A DNA stretch of 64,000 nt from Alphaproteobacteria bacterium (GCA_017308135.1 JAFKFM010000006.1:437724-501723); one strand, 5' to 3'; numbered from the stretch's first letter, positions 42,929-53,480 are shown. Translations and numbers: made by a program. The notes: a model not told the origin generated them from the sequence alone.

Positions 42929-43956
42929 GCCGTTTTCGCCGATCCGTCCAAACGATCCAGCGTCAGGCGCAGGATCGCGGCTTCGCCATTGATCGCGCGG
43001 CTCCACACCCAGCCCGCGATCCCCAGATGGTCGTCGAGCTGGGCGTAGATCTCGAAGCTCGGGCTGTCTTCGGCGAAAGGCGGCTCGTCCACCACGACAA
43101 GGAACAGCGCGATCGCCGCGGCGGGCAACGCCGCGAAGGCGCGCCGCGCAGGCCGATAGCGGATCGCGACGGCGAGCAGCAGACTCGCCAGCGACGCGGC
43201 ATTGGCGATGATCGCCAGCAGCGACACGGTCATCGACATCGGCGGCAGGAACAGCGCCGAGACGGCCTCGCGCAATTGTTCGGGCGACGCGGCCTCGGCG
43301 GCGAGCAAGACATGCGCGGCGGCTTGCGGCATCGGCAATCCCATCGCACGCGCGGTTTGCGCCTCGGCGATCTTGGCGCGGATCTGCGCGATTTCCTTTT
43401 TGTCGCCGGTCAGACGCGCGGCGAGATTGACCAGCGCCAGACGATTGACGTCGTCGAGGCTGCCGTCGCGGCCTTTGAGTTCGGGATTGTCGATGGCGCC
43501 GGCGAACACCGCTTGGCGGTAAAGGCCGAGCAACAGGGCCTCGCGCTGCACCGATTCCGGAATCGAATCGAGCACGCGATCGTAAAGCGTCGACAAGCCG
43601 CCGAAGACCAGCGCCCAGAGCACGACGAAGGTCACGGCCAAGCCCCAGCGCACGCGCCGCCAGATCGCCGCGAAGAACGGGCGCAAGACGAACAGCGCCA
43701 TTCCGAACGCGCCCAGCACCTTCCCGTAGAACACCAGATCGTCGATCCGCGCGCGGTCCGGTTCGGCGGCCGAGGCGGCATCGACCAGATTCAAATTGAA
43801 CGCGACTTCGAAGCCGACATAGAGCGCCAGCATCACCGCCATCGTTGGCCACGCGAAAGGCCGCGCCAAGCCGTGACTCCGGCCGCGCGTGCGCAACTGC
43901 GTCAGGCTTTGGACAATGGGCACGCGGCGCTCCGGCGTCGTTCTATCGGCTACCAC
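42925..43956 (-). CDS. Hypothetical multi-pass membrane protein
   Basis: 343 aa from GTG 43956. About five hydrophobic segments (near 35-55, 78-96, 104-124, 238-262 and 270-288), with a soluble acidic/charged region of about 110 residues between the third and fourth. I do not recognise a family. The end overlaps the parB stop by 4 bases on the opposite strand. The membrane helices group as 3+2 around a cytoplasmic or periplasmic helical domain; the rest is unknown. Confidence 0.7.
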   Translation of the reverse strand: MVADRTTPERRVPIVQSLTQLRTRGRSHGLARPFAWPTMAVMLALYVGFEVAFNLNLVDAASAAEPDRARIDDLVFYGKVLGAFGMALFVLRPFFAAIWRRVRWGLAVTFVVLWALVFGGLSTLYDRVLDSIPESVQREALLLGLYRQAVFAGAIDNPELKGRDGSLDDVNRLALVNLAARLTGDKKEIAQIRAKIAEAQTARAMGLPMPQAAAHVLLAAEAASPEQLREAVSALFLPPMSMTVSLLAIIANAASLASLLLAVAIRYRPARRAFAALPAAAIALFLVVVDEPPFAEDSPSFEIYAQLDDHLGIAGWVWSRAINGEAAILRLTLDRLDGSAKTA

Positions 43957-44183
43957 CAGAGCATGGTGCGGTGCGAAACGCTGTGACAGGCGTCACGGGT
44001 AACACCAGATTGGCTTCGTGTAACACCGCGCTACCGGCAAATTTCGCCCGGCGGCGGCAGGAAATGCCGCCTTGGCTAATTTTCACCGCCGCTAACCCAT
44101 TGAAAAACCGTCGCGACCCTGTGGCCCGGCGGCTGCAATTAACCTTGCCGAAGTTTGTTTCTTTCCCGTTCGAGGTACCGAAT

Positions 44184-44834
44184 ATGGCCCAATCCGCGAC
44201 CGCCGATCTGCCCCCGCATCAAGGTCTGTTCAATCTGGGCACCGGCCCCAGCGCCCCCGCGCCGAACACGGCCCCGGCCGCCCGCTTTCCCGGTGCGGCC
44301 GCGATGGGCCAACGGATCGAGCCGCGCTTGGTCGCGACCAACCCCGCCCCGGCCCCGGTCGCCAAATCGACGACGGCGAGCCAACCGCCGTTGAAGCCCG
44401 CTTTGTCGCTCGCCCCGTCGGCCGCCCCGGCCGCGAAGACGATCGCCTTGCCCGGCGGCAACGCCCAGGTACAGCCCAAGCCCGAAGCCGCCCCCAAACG
44501 CGTGCAGGCGGATGGCGAGCCGATGAGCCGCGGCCGTTTCCTCAAAACCATCGAGCATCTCGCCAAGACCGAAGAAGCGAAGGCGATCAACGCCGCCGTC
44601 GCGCGCGTGAAAGTGCGCGAAGTCGAACTCGCCGTGCAGCACGCCGCCAAGGCGCGCGCGCGCTATCTCGCCAGCGTCGTCGATCTGGGTGCGAACCGCA
44701 CGCCGTTGACGCGCGCCAACGTCGCCGAGCTCGCCGAGCTGCGCAAAGCGCATGAGGAACTCGAGCAGGGCATCGAAGCGCTGACCAACGCAATCCGCGA
44801 AGGCCTGGTCGAAATCAACGGCGTGGGGGAGTGA
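44184..44834 (+). CDS. Ala/Pro-rich hypothetical protein with C-terminal coiled coil
   Basis: 216 aa from ATG 44184, with GAGGT nine bases upstream. The first 115 residues are low-complexity Ala/Pro ('APAPNTAPAARFPGAAAM', 'APAPVAKSTTASQPP'), with no signal peptide. From about 120 it is helical: 'GRFLKTIEHLAKTEEAKAINAAVARVK' pattern and 'LAELRKAHEELEQGIEALTNAI', a probable coiled coil. Function unknown. It faces a lytic transglycosylase gene tail to tail, 7 bases apart. Confidence 0.65.
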   Translation: MAQSATADLPPHQGLFNLGTGPSAPAPNTAPAARFPGAAAMGQRIEPRLVATNPAPAPVAKSTTASQPPLKPALSLAPSAAPAAKTIALPGGNAQVQPKPEAAPKRVQADGEPMSRGRFLKTIEHLAKTEEAKAINAAVARVKVREVELAVQHAAKARARYLASVVDLGANRTPLTRANVAELAELRKAHEELEQGIEALTNAIREGLVEINGVGE

Positions 44835-44841
44835 CGACGCT

Positions 44842-45822
44842 TTACGGGTCGTCCGACCAGAAGCCGAACAGGCCGGGGCCTTGGCGCGTCGGGCCGCCCG
44901 ACACGACATTGGTCGGGTTGTTCGTCGTGGTCATGGCAAGCGCCATGGGATTGCGCGAAGCACTCGAACCGAACGGCATTCCGCCGCGCAAATTGCCGAG
45001 CAGCGGCTCGGCGAGGAGTGCGAACGCCATCACTGTTTCGGCGCGCAAATGCGTGCCTTTCAAACCGAACTGTGCGGCGAGCGCTTGCAGCTGCGGCGGC
45101 CAATCGGCCGAAGCCGGACGGCGCGGGGCCAAGCCCGGCGGAGCGGGTGCGGTTTCACGATCCTGCGTATCGACCGTCGCGATTTCCTCGCCCATTTTCT
45201 TGGCGAAGAAATCGTAGATCTGGCCGAGCGTGCGCGCGCGTCCGCTCGACGGATCGTAGAACACGCCGCGATTGGCGTTGGCCGCTTCCGGGAACAGCGA
45301 GGCGCCGATCTTTTGCGGATCGTTGCGATAATTCTGCAGGAAGCGCGAAGCGCCATTCGCACCCAGAAAATGCGCCAAATAAAGATCGGTCGAGTTGATG
45401 CCTGAACCCAACGCGCCCTCGAGCTGCGCGTGATTCGACTTGGTGAACTCGGCCGCCATGGCGCTGGCGATCTTGGGATCGAAACGCAGATCGAGGATTT
45501 GGCGGCGCGTCATCGGATCGCGCACGCGCGCGGCTCCGCCGAAATCGTCTTCGATCGAATTGGCGAGATCGCCGATCCCGTATTTGGCACCATGCTGGCG
45601 CACGGTGCTGAGCCAAGTGCTTTCGATGAATTGGTAGAGGCCCGAGGCCGACGACGTGCGGGCGCGGATACTCGGATCGAGGCTCGATTCCGTCTGCGCC
45701 TTGGCCAGCATGAATTTGAAATCGACGCCGGCGCGTTCGCTCGCTTGGCGAATCGCGTCCACGACTTCTGTGCGGCCGGGGGCGGTCTGCCCCACGCCAC
45801 GGAAGGGCCCGATCGTCGACAT
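44842..45822 (-). CDS. SLT-type lytic transglycosylase domain protein
   Basis: 326 aa without an obvious signal peptide. Residues 17-120 carry the goose-lysozyme/SLT signature: 'VDFKFMLAKAQTESSLDP' (catalytic Glu), 'ASGLYQFIESTWLSTVRQHG' and 'YLAHFLGANGASRFLQNY'. The C-terminal 130 residues are Pro/Gly-rich with no clear domain. It would cut peptidoglycan glycan strands; lack of a signal suggests flagellar or other special export. The 63 bases upstream lead to the holA end. Confidence 0.85.
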   Translation of the reverse strand: MSTIGPFRGVGQTAPGRTEVVDAIRQASERAGVDFKFMLAKAQTESSLDPSIRARTSSASGLYQFIESTWLSTVRQHGAKYGIGDLANSIEDDFGGAARVRDPMTRRQILDLRFDPKIASAMAAEFTKSNHAQLEGALGSGINSTDLYLAHFLGANGASRFLQNYRNDPQKIGASLFPEAANANRGVFYDPSSGRARTLGQIYDFFAKKMGEEIATVDTQDRETAPAPPGLAPRRPASADWPPQLQALAAQFGLKGTHLRAETVMAFALLAEPLLGNLRGGMPFGSSASRNPMALAMTTTNNPTNVVSGGPTRQGPGLFGFWSDDP

Positions 45823-45885
45823 GGGCGGCGATCCTAGCCGAAATCCGTTAATTTTTCGACAAATCCGGTGGAAAGCCGCGCCGGA

Positions 45886-46926
45886 TCAACGCCTTGCACT
45901 CTGCGCGGCCATCTGGGCCAGCGCCAGCAGGCAGCGCTGGGCGACCAAATCGGCGGGAATGGCACCCGAGGATTTGCACTGAATTTCGGCCTCGAGCAGA
46001 CGTTCCAACGCGATCTGGATGCGCGGCAACGGCCAGCGAGTGAGCTGGCTCTTGAACGGCTCTTTCTCTTTCCAGAACACCGGCGGGAACAGCTTGCCCA
46101 TCGCGGCGTCGCTGTCGAGCCCGTGGCTCATATGCCCGGCGGCGAGTTGCAGGCGCAGGAAATGCCGGCCGAGGGCGCGCAGAATCATGATCGGGCTGCC
46201 GCCCTCGCCCTCCAGCTTGGCGAAGGCGCGATCGAGCGAGGCCATGTCGCCGAGCGCGGTGGCGCGCGATAGATCGTCGAGATCGATATCGGCCGAATCG
46301 CCGATCAGTGCACGCGCGTCGTCGAGCGTGATCGTCCCGCCTTTGCCCGCGTAAAGCGCCAGCTTGCCGATCTCCGAGCGCGTGATCGCGCGATCGGTGC
46401 CGAGACGCCCGGCGAGCCATTCGACCGCATCGGACGAGGCTTTGACGCCCTCCGCCGCCAGCGACTCCGCGATGGTCTTGCCAAGCGACGCGCCCTCGTC
46501 GCGATAGCAGGCGATGGCCGCACCGTTCTTCACGGCGGCGGATTCGAACAGCTTGCGCAGTGCCGATTTGGAATCGAGATCGCCCGCCTCGATGATCACG
46601 AGGCCATCGCCCTTGGCGTCGTCGAGGAAATTCTTCGCGGCGGCGACGGTCTCCGCCCCCGCCCCGCGCACGCGCACCAGCCGCCGCCCGCCCATCATCG
46701 AGATCGACGCGGCTTCGTCGGCGAGGCGGGCGGGATCGTCCTTGAACGCTTCGGGCCCCAGATCGGCGACGCGGAATGGGTCGGAAAGGTCCGGCACGAC
46801 CGTCTTGCCGATGATTTCGGCGCGTTCGCGCACCAAACCCGCATCCGGCCCGAACAGCAGGATCGCACGGATCCCCGGATCGGGTTTTTTGACGAAGGCC
46901 GGAATGGCGCGCGTATCGATTTTCAT
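45886..46926 (-). CDS. holA: DNA polymerase III delta subunit
   Basis: 346 aa. Clamp-loader subunit that opens the beta clamp. 'IRAILLFGPDAGLVRERAEII' is the degenerate P-loop region of HolA; 'GGRRLVRVRGAGAE', 'LVIIEAGDLDSKSALRKLFE', 'AAIACYRDEGASLGKTIAE' and 'LGTDRAITRSEIGKLALYAG' follow the family. The start is ATG 46926, beginning 'MKIDTRAIPAF'. In many relatives holA follows leuS and lptE; here the opposite-strand methyltransferase gene sits between holA and leuS. Confidence 0.93.
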   Translation of the reverse strand: MKIDTRAIPAFVKKPDPGIRAILLFGPDAGLVRERAEIIGKTVVPDLSDPFRVADLGPEAFKDDPARLADEAASISMMGGRRLVRVRGAGAETVAAAKNFLDDAKGDGLVIIEAGDLDSKSALRKLFESAAVKNGAAIACYRDEGASLGKTIAESLAAEGVKASSDAVEWLAGRLGTDRAITRSEIGKLALYAGKGGTITLDDARALIGDSADIDLDDLSRATALGDMASLDRAFAKLEGEGGSPIMILRALGRHFLRLQLAAGHMSHGLDSDAAMGKLFPPVFWKEKEPFKSQLTRWPLPRIQIALERLLEAEIQCKSSGAIPADLVAQRCLLALAQMAAQSARR

Positions 46927-46962
46927 AGTGCCGGGAGGATAGCAGTTTGCTACTCCCGCTCC

Positions 46963-48564
46963 ATGGAAAAGCCGACAGCCGCCCAGGCCTACGACCACGC
47001 GCGCGCCGCCCATGCGCGCGGCGATTTCGACACCGCTCTCGGGGCGTATAATTACGTGCTCGTCGCCGAGCCCGCCCATATGGGCGCACTCGACGGTATG
47101 GTCGCGATTCTGGAAATGGCGCGCACGCCCGGCTTCAGCCCGACGCTGGCCGCACTGCTCGAGAAAGCGCTCGCCGCCGAGGGTGCCGAAACCGAAGCCT
47201 TGTCGCTGTCGGCGGCCCACCAGCTGATCGTCAAATACCGGATGACCGATCCGGGCCAATCGCCCAGCCGCGATCTGTTGGCGGCGATGGCCAAGGACAA
47301 GCTGCTACTGCTGGCGTTGACGCGCACGATTTGCCGCGACCCGCGCTTGGAAGGTTTCATGTTCCGCGTGCGTACGGCGCTGTGCGCGGCCGATGCGCCC
47401 GCCGCGTTGTTGCCGCTGGCGATCGCGTTGGCGCATCAAGCCTACAACAACGAATATGTCTGGGCGCAAAACGCAAACGACGCGGCGGCGTTGCCGCTCG
47501 ATACGTTTGGGCATGCCCGCCGCGCGATGTTCGCCCCCTTGGCGGACGAAGCCGCGAACGATCCGGAACTCGCCGCGCTGGCGCAAGCGACGACCTTGTC
47601 GCAAGCGGCTGATCGCGCGGCCGCCGCGCGTATTCCCGAATGGACGTCGATCGGCGACGCGACCAGCCAGGCCGTGCGCGCGATGTACGAGGCGAATCCC
47701 TATCCGCGCTGGCTGCGTTTGCGCCGGACGGAGAAGGTCGATATCCGCAAGGCCATCGCCGAACGTTATTTGCCCGGCGAAACCTTGCCGGAATTCGCCA
47801 CGCCCTTGCGCGTGCTGATGCCGGGGGCGGGGACCGGCCAGCATCCGTTGTCGGTCGCGGCGAATTACACCGATGTCGGCGTCGATGCGGTCGATCTGTC
47901 GAAAGCCTCGCTCGGCTATGGCTTGCGCCAGGCCGAAGCGCATGGCGTGACGAACATCAATTTCGTCCAGGCCGATATTCTCGCTTTGCCGAGCCTCGGC
48001 TCGACCTGGGGCCATATCGAATCGGTCGGCGTGCTGCACCACATGGCGAGCCCGCGCGCCGGGCTGGAAGCGTTGACGCAAGTGCTTGTCCCCGGCGGAT
48101 TGATGCGCTTGGCGCTTTATGGCGAACACGGGCGGCGCATCGTGGTCGAAGCGCGCGAGGCGATCGCCAAGCATGGTTATGCGGACGATCCAGCGGGGTT
48201 GCGCCGGTTCCGCAGCGACGTGCTGACCGGCAAGCTTGGGCAGACGCTGCAAAAGGAATTGCCGAACTGGCCCGATTTCCATTCGGCGTCGCTGCTGCGC
48301 GATCTTTGCTTCCACGTGCAGGAAACGCGCTACGACATTCCGAAGCTCAAAGCGCTGCTCGCCGGATTGCCGCTGCGCTTCCTCGGTTTCGAATTCGTCC
48401 GCGGGCGCGTGCAGCAGCAAGATGCCGATGCGCCGGCGTTCCGCGCCTATGCGAAGAAATTCCCGAAGGACAAGGCGATGGCCGATCTCGATCGCTGGGA
48501 AGCGCTCGAGAAGGCCGATCCGTCGTTGTTCCCCGGCTACGCGTTCTGGCTGCTGCGCACCTGA
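46963..48564 (+). CDS. TPR-containing class I SAM-dependent methyltransferase
   Basis: 533 aa. N-terminal helical repeats (about 5-60, 'ARGDFDTALGAYNYVLVAEPAHMGALDG' style TPR), a helical middle, then a Rossmann methyltransferase near 290-410: motif I 'LRVLMPGAGTGQHPL', acidic 'VDAVDLSKASLGYG', 'FVQADILALP' and 'HIESVGVLHHMASPRAGL'. The substrate is unknown; homologs of this architecture are found in alphaproteobacteria with glycan or protein targets suggested. It converges on leuS with 3 bases between stops. Confidence 0.85.
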   Translation: MEKPTAAQAYDHARAAHARGDFDTALGAYNYVLVAEPAHMGALDGMVAILEMARTPGFSPTLAALLEKALAAEGAETEALSLSAAHQLIVKYRMTDPGQSPSRDLLAAMAKDKLLLLALTRTICRDPRLEGFMFRVRTALCAADAPAALLPLAIALAHQAYNNEYVWAQNANDAAALPLDTFGHARRAMFAPLADEAANDPELAALAQATTLSQAADRAAAARIPEWTSIGDATSQAVRAMYEANPYPRWLRLRRTEKVDIRKAIAERYLPGETLPEFATPLRVLMPGAGTGQHPLSVAANYTDVGVDAVDLSKASLGYGLRQAEAHGVTNINFVQADILALPSLGSTWGHIESVGVLHHMASPRAGLEALTQVLVPGGLMRLALYGEHGRRIVVEAREAIAKHGYADDPAGLRRFRSDVLTGKLGQTLQKELPNWPDFHSASLLRDLCFHVQETRYDIPKLKALLAGLPLRFLGFEFVRGRVQQQDADAPAFRAYAKKFPKDKAMADLDRWEALEKADPSLFPGYAFWLLRT

Positions 48565-48567
48565 TCG

Positions 48568-51126
48568 TCAGACGACGATATTGACGATCTTGTTCTTGAC
48601 CACGATCAGCTTGCGCACGGGCTTGCCCGCCATCGCGGCCTGAACGGTCGCGATCGCCAACGCGGCTTCGCGCACGTCGTCTTCGCCCGCGTCGCGCTTG
48701 GCGTCGATCGTGCCGCGCAGCTTGCCGTTGACCTGCACCGCCAGCGTGATCGTGTCGTCGACCAGCAACGCCGGATCGGCTTTCGGCCACGGCTCCAGCG
48801 TTAGCAGCGTGTCGTGGCCCAACGCGGCCCACAACTCCTCGCCCAGATGCGGGATCATCGGGCCGACCAGCTTCACCAGCGCTTCGAAGCCGTTGCGGCG
48901 AACCCAATCCGCACCCTCGGCCTTCGGGTCGAGCTCGGCCAGCGCGTTGGTCAGCGTGCGCACTTGCGCGACAGCCACGTTGAAGCGGAAGCCTTCCAGA
49001 TTTTCCGACACGGCGGCGATGGTCTTATGGACCTGACGCCACGCGGCTTCGACCGCCGGCGCGAAGGCGTTCGGCTTCGCGGCCCCCTTCGCGGCAAAGG
49101 GCGTTTCGGGCTCGAAGATCTCGCGCCACAAACGCTGGATGAAGCGGAAGGCGCCATCGACGCCAGCCTCGCTCCATTCCAGATCGCGCTCGGGCGGCGA
49201 ATCCGACAGCATGAACAGCCGCGCCGTGTCCGCCCCGTATTCGCCGATGATGCGCACCGGGGCGACGACGTTCTTCTTCGACTTGCTCATCACCTCGCGA
49301 CGGCCGACCGTCACCGGCTTGCCGGTCGCGATCTCGATCACGAGGTCGTCGGATTTGCGCTCGATCTCTTCGGGATAGAGCCACTTGCCGTCCGCACTCT
49401 TGTAGCTCTCGTGGCAGACCATGCCTTGGGTGAACAAGCCGGCGAAGGGCTCGCTCAGCTTCACATGGCCGGTCTGCTTCATCGCGCGGGTGAAGAAGCG
49501 CGAATAGAGCAGATGCAGAATCGCGTGCTCGACGCCGCCGACATATTGATCGACGCCCATCCAGTAATCGACCGCGTCGTGATCGACCGGCTTGTCGCTG
49601 CGCGGCGAGCAGAAGCGCGCGAAATACCACGACGAGTCGACGAAGGTGTCGAACGTGTCGGTCTCGCGGCGCGCAGGCTTCCCGCATTTCGGGCAATCGA
49701 CATGTTTCCAGGTCGGATGATGATCCAAAGGATTGCCGGGTTTATCGAAGCTGACATCGTCGGGCAGCTTGACCGGCAATTGATCCTTCGGCACGGGCAC
49801 GACGCCGCAGGAATCGCAATGCACGACCGGGATCGGGCAGCCCCAGTAACGCTGGCGGCTGACCAGCCAATCGCGCAGACGCCACACGGTCGTGGGCTCG
49901 CCCGCCCCCAGCGTTTTCAAGCGCTCGCCGACTTTGACCTTGGCGGTTTCAACGTCCAGCCCGTCGAGGAAATCCGAATTGAAGATCGTGCCGGGGCCGA
50001 CATAGGGCTCCTTCGACACGTCGGCGGCCCCGTCGGGCGCCTTGACGACCGCGACGATCGGCAGACCGTATTTCGACGCGAAATCATGGTCGCGCTGGTC
50101 GTGGCCGGGGCAGCCGAAGATGGCACCCGTGCCGTAATCCATCAGCACGAAATTCGCGACCCACACCGGTACTTGTTTGCCGGGGATCAGCGGATGCTGA
50201 ACCTTCAAGCCGGTGTCGAAGCCGAGCTTCTCCTGCTGCTCGATCGCCACGGCCGACGTGCCCATGCTCTGGCATTTGGCGACGAAGGCGGCGAGTTCAG
50301 GGTTCTTCGCCGCCAGTTCCGTCGTCAACGGATGGTCGGGCGACAACGCGACGAACGAAGCGCCGAACAGCGTGTCGGGGCGCGTGGTGAAGACTTGGAT
50401 CTTGTCGCCGCGGCCGACGACCGGCCAATGGACGTAAGCGCCCGACGATTTGCCGATCCAATTGTCCTGCATCAGCCGGACCTTTTCGGGCCAGCGATTC
50501 AGCGTGGAAAGTGCATCGAGCAATTCGTCGGCGTAGTCGGTGATCTTGAAGAACCACTGCGACAGTTTCTTCTTCTCGACGGGGGCGCCGGAGCGCCAGC
50601 CCTTGCCGTCGATCACCTGTTCGTTGGCCAGCACGGTGTGGTCCACCGGGTCCCAGTTCACGAACGCCTCTTTGCGGTGGACCAGGCCCGCCGCGAAGAA
50701 ATCGAGAAACAGGGATTGCTGCTGCGCGTAATAGCCGGGATGGCAGGTCGCGATCTCGCGCGACCAATCCAGCGACAGGCCCATGCGCTTCAACTCGCCG
50801 CGCATATTGGCGATGTTGTCGTAGGTCCATTTCGCGGGATGGATCTTCTGGTCGCGCGCGGCGTTTTCCGCCGGCAGGCCGAACGCATCCCAGCCCATCG
50901 GGTGCAGCACGTTGTAGCCGAGCGCCCGGCGATGGCGCGCCACGACGTCGCCCAGCGTGTAGTTGCGCACATGGCCCATATGGATGCGTCCCGACGGATA
51001 GGGAAACATCTCGAGCACGTAGTATTTCGGGCGCGAATTATCGACGGCCGCGCGGAAGACGCCGTCGTCTTCCCAGCGCTTTTGCCACTTGGCTTCGGAT
51101 TCGGTGAAATTGTAGCGGCCGGCCAT
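48568..51126 (-). CDS. leuS: Leucyl-tRNA synthetase
   Basis: 852 aa, normal length. Class I synthetase with HIGH motif in '[20 protein letters not shown]', CP1 editing domain ('[22 protein letters not shown]' pattern and '[21 protein letters not shown]' with the editing Asp), zinc cysteines ('HCDSC', 'CPKCGKPA'), and '[14 protein letters not shown]' as KMSKS. The C-terminal anticodon-binding part is complete. Single gene here; DUF3576 lies upstream in the same direction. Confidence 0.98.
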   Translation of the reverse strand: MAGRYNFTESEAKWQKRWEDDGVFRAAVDNSRPKYYVLEMFPYPSGRIHMGHVRNYTLGDVVARHRRALGYNVLHPMGWDAFGLPAENAARDQKIHPAKWTYDNIANMRGELKRMGLSLDWSREIATCHPGYYAQQQSLFLDFFAAGLVHRKEAFVNWDPVDHTVLANEQVIDGKGWRSGAPVEKKKLSQWFFKITDYADELLDALSTLNRWPEKVRLMQDNWIGKSSGAYVHWPVVGRGDKIQVFTTRPDTLFGASFVALSPDHPLTTELAAKNPELAAFVAKCQSMGTSAVAIEQQEKLGFDTGLKVQHPLIPGKQVPVWVANFVLMDYGTGAIFGCPGHDQRDHDFASKYGLPIVAVVKAPDGAADVSKEPYVGPGTIFNSDFLDGLDVETAKVKVGERLKTLGAGEPTTVWRLRDWLVSRQRYWGCPIPVVHCDSCGVVPVPKDQLPVKLPDDVSFDKPGNPLDHHPTWKHVDCPKCGKPARRETDTFDTFVDSSWYFARFCSPRSDKPVDHDAVDYWMGVDQYVGGVEHAILHLLYSRFFTRAMKQTGHVKLSEPFAGLFTQGMVCHESYKSADGKWLYPEEIERKSDDLVIEIATGKPVTVGRREVMSKSKKNVVAPVRIIGEYGADTARLFMLSDSPPERDLEWSEAGVDGAFRFIQRLWREIFEPETPFAAKGAAKPNAFAPAVEAAWRQVHKTIAAVSENLEGFRFNVAVAQVRTLTNALAELDPKAEGADWVRRNGFEALVKLVGPMIPHLGEELWAALGHDTLLTLEPWPKADPALLVDDTITLAVQVNGKLRGTIDAKRDAGEDDVREAALAIATVQAAMAGKPVRKLIVVKNKIVNIVV

Positions 51127-51211
51127 CGTTCGTCGGATTCCCTAAGGAGGGCCTATGAAATGGGGGCCGAACGATTAACCCTTCAAGCCGGCGCTGTGAA
51201 GAGTCTTAAGC

Positions 51212-51766
51212 TCAGCGCGCGCCGGCCGATTGGCGGATCTGGCGCGCGCGGTTGAGGATCGCGTTCTCGACCTGCGTCGCCGTCGCGGTTTCGGTCGACG
51301 CGTCGACCCAGTTGCCCGTGTTGTCGCGGCGCTGGCGGAACACCGTCGCCTTCACGCCGTCGGCGCGGAGCTGGCGGCCAAGAATGTAGAGATTGAGCTT
51401 GAACCGCTCTTCGGGCGTTTCGGCCGGCGTGTACCAATCGGTGATGATGACGCCACCGAACGGATCGGCGGACACGATCGGCATGAACGAGATCGTTTCG
51501 AGCGACGCACGCCACAGCAGCGCGTTAACGCCGATCCCGCCACCATCGTCGTTCTTCTTGCCGCCGCCGCCGCCGAACAAGCCGTCTTCGCCGAACAGGC
51601 CGCCGCGTTGGATCTGATCCGACGGCACGTAGCGGCCGTCGGAGCCGGGGACTTCCACCGGGTAATTGTATTCGACCTTGCGGCCGCTGCAGGCCGCAAC
51701 GGCCAGGATAGCCGCGAAAGCGACGCCCAAACGCAGGGTGGAACGAAGCGAAACGGCTCGAAGCAT
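51212..51766 (-). CDS. DUF3576 lipoprotein
   Basis: 184 aa. Lipoprotein signal with 'LAVAAC' (C26). A Gly-rich linker 'GLFGEDGLFGGGGGKKNDDG' (57-76) precedes 'GVNALLWRASLETISFMPI', 'DPFGGVIITDWYTP' and 'RFKLNLYILGRQLRADG', the DUF3576 core. The gene is conserved next to leuS in alphaproteobacteria; its function is unknown but the lipid anchor puts it in the envelope. Confidence 0.88.
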   Translation of the reverse strand: MLRAVSLRSTLRLGVAFAAILAVAACSGRKVEYNYPVEVPGSDGRYVPSDQIQRGGLFGEDGLFGGGGGKKNDDGGGIGVNALLWRASLETISFMPIVSADPFGGVIITDWYTPAETPEERFKLNLYILGRQLRADGVKATVFRQRRDNTGNWVDASTETATATQVENAILNRARQIRQSAGAR

Positions 51767-52156
51767 GGCAAATCCTCAAATCCGGCCGCGACCAGCGCGG
51801 TCAGCGAAGCGGTTCGTCATTATACCGCCCTTTCCTGCTTGTAAACCATTCAAAGGGCGCGGTGTTCAGCGCTTTAACGGTAGCAAAGCGCCGACCCTGG
51901 GTAAGCCCCCGAACGCCGCCTGATCGCCCTCTGATCCGGATATTAATTTCTTGATATTATGATATAAAATCCCGATTCTTTGGCGAAGGGTGAAAGGAAA
52001 GATTGTGGCGAAGTTGCCACAGTCGCGCCCGTTAATCGCCCAGGCAGGGTGACTCCAGTTGACCCCCTACGCGCCGGTTTGGCACAAACACGGTGCCATA
52101 GCGGGCGGCAGTACGGCCGCTAGGCCGTACACATGTCCGAACAAGGAGAGGACCTT
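51767..52156. other. 390-base intergenic region with porin leader
   Basis: No gene seen. The first half leads back into the DUF3576 promoter. An AT-rich core (51941-51971) contains TTGATA (51951) and TATAAA (51963) but their spacing is too short for a standard promoter pair. Nearer the porin, GGCAC/GTGCC (52081/52093) and GTACGGCC-GCTA-GGCCGTAC (52111-52130) can form hairpins in the 5' leader, the second a perfect 8-bp stem that may stabilise the porin mRNA. AAGGAGAGG sits before the porin ATG. Confidence 0.5.
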
Positions 52157-53455
52157 ATGAAGAAGACGCTTTACGGGACCACGGCCATCGTTGCCCTGGG
52201 CCTCGCGATCGTCGCAGCGGCTCCGGCCAGCGCCCAGGCGCCGGCGCAGGGCTTCAGCTCGACGAACTTCCAGTTCACTGTTGGCGGTCTTGCCCGCGGT
52301 TTCGTCGGCGGCGTGAGCCAGCACGACAACATCGCGACGTGGACGGCCGGCAACAACGCCGCTCCGGCGGCCGGCAACGCCGGCACGACGCAGCGCTTCG
52401 ACGTTCAGCGCGACTGGCGCTTGGACATCACTGCCGCCGCCAACCTGTCGAACGGCCTGCGCGCCACGGCGGTTGCGCAGCTGCAGCAGCTGTCCGGCCC
52501 GGCCGGTGGCGCTGGCCAGGAAACGCACCTGCGTCGTAACTGGGTCGCTCTGTCGGGCGCCTTCGGTGACCTGCGCATCGGCGCGCTGGACAACGTTGCC
52601 TTCCAGATGGCGCAAGGCGCGATGGACGCCTTCACCGCTGGTTCGGCGCGTACCGGCAAGATCTACGAGTACACCCAGACCGCCAGCGTGTACGGTCGCG
52701 ATGACTCGGGTCTCGGCGCTTCGAACAACATCCGCCTCTACGATCGTTCGGCGGAGAAGATCGCGTACTTCACCCCGCGTATCGAAGGCTTCCAGCTCGG
52801 CGTGAACTACACGCCGGAAGCTTCGAAGGACCGTAACGGCGCGCTGGCGACGGCCGCTGGTGGCGTGTATCAGCGTGGCTATGCCGCCGCTGGTAACTAC
52901 GTCAACACGTTCTCGGGCGTTGGCGTTCGCGCTTCGGCCGGTTACGCCAAGTGGAGCTCGGCTGACAACACGGTCACGGGTGGTGCGAACCTCCCCGACC
53001 CGTCGGCTTGGGGTCTCGGCCTCGGCGTGAGCTACATGGGCTTCGACGTCGGCGGTTCGTACGGCAAGTACAAGGACGTCGCTTCGGGCACGAACCGTTT
53101 GGAAGCGTTCGGCACGGCGCCGGCGACCAACACGAACCGTTTCCTGGCTGACGGCCGCGGTTACGAACTCGGCGTTGGTTACACGACGGGTCCGGTTCGC
53201 GTGTCGTTGAACTACTTCAACGGCGAAATGAACAACGTGAAGAACGGCGCGGTCTCCGCTCCGGTCGCGATCACGAACGCCGGCAAGGACAAGCTGCAGA
53301 CCATCGCGCTCAACGGCTCCTACACGATGGGCCCGGGCGTGAACCTGGAAGCTTCGGTGTTCAACATCCGTTCGTCGGCTCCGTTCACGGCCGCCAACGT
53401 GCGTAACAGCCAGGACTCGACCGGTGTCATCACCGGCCTGATCCTGTCGTTCTAA
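52157..53455 (+). CDS. Gram-negative outer-membrane porin
   Basis: 432 aa from ATG 52157; the earlier ATG at 52133 overlaps the Shine-Dalgarno and is less likely. Signal peptide 'MKKTLYGTTAIVALGLAIVA' through 'PASAQA'. The mature protein is a run of amphipathic strands rich in Gly/Asn/Tyr, ends with Phe ('TGLILSF'), as outer-membrane barrels do, and has 'FGDLRIGALDN' and 'SYMGFDVGGSYGKYKD', typical of 16-strand general porins. Codon use shifts to CGT and GCT compared with neighbours, which suggests high expression. A strong terminator follows. Confidence 0.92.
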   Translation: MKKTLYGTTAIVALGLAIVAAAPASAQAPAQGFSSTNFQFTVGGLARGFVGGVSQHDNIATWTAGNNAAPAAGNAGTTQRFDVQRDWRLDITAAANLSNGLRATAVAQLQQLSGPAGGAGQETHLRRNWVALSGAFGDLRIGALDNVAFQMAQGAMDAFTAGSARTGKIYEYTQTASVYGRDDSGLGASNNIRLYDRSAEKIAYFTPRIEGFQLGVNYTPEASKDRNGALATAAGGVYQRGYAAAGNYVNTFSGVGVRASAGYAKWSSADNTVTGGANLPDPSAWGLGLGVSYMGFDVGGSYGKYKDVASGTNRLEAFGTAPATNTNRFLADGRGYELGVGYTTGPVRVSLNYFNGEMNNVKNGAVSAPVAITNAGKDKLQTIALNGSYTMGPGVNLEASVFNIRSSAPFTAANVRNSQDSTGVITGLILSF

Positions 53456-53480
53456 TCCCTTCGGGGATTGGTTCGGGAAA

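Noticed and set aside
48814..51255. 813-codon open frame on the plus strand opposite leuS
   Set aside because: It is antisense to a complete leucyl-tRNA synthetase, has no domain, and its composition follows the codon bias of leuS. High GC makes such frames common.
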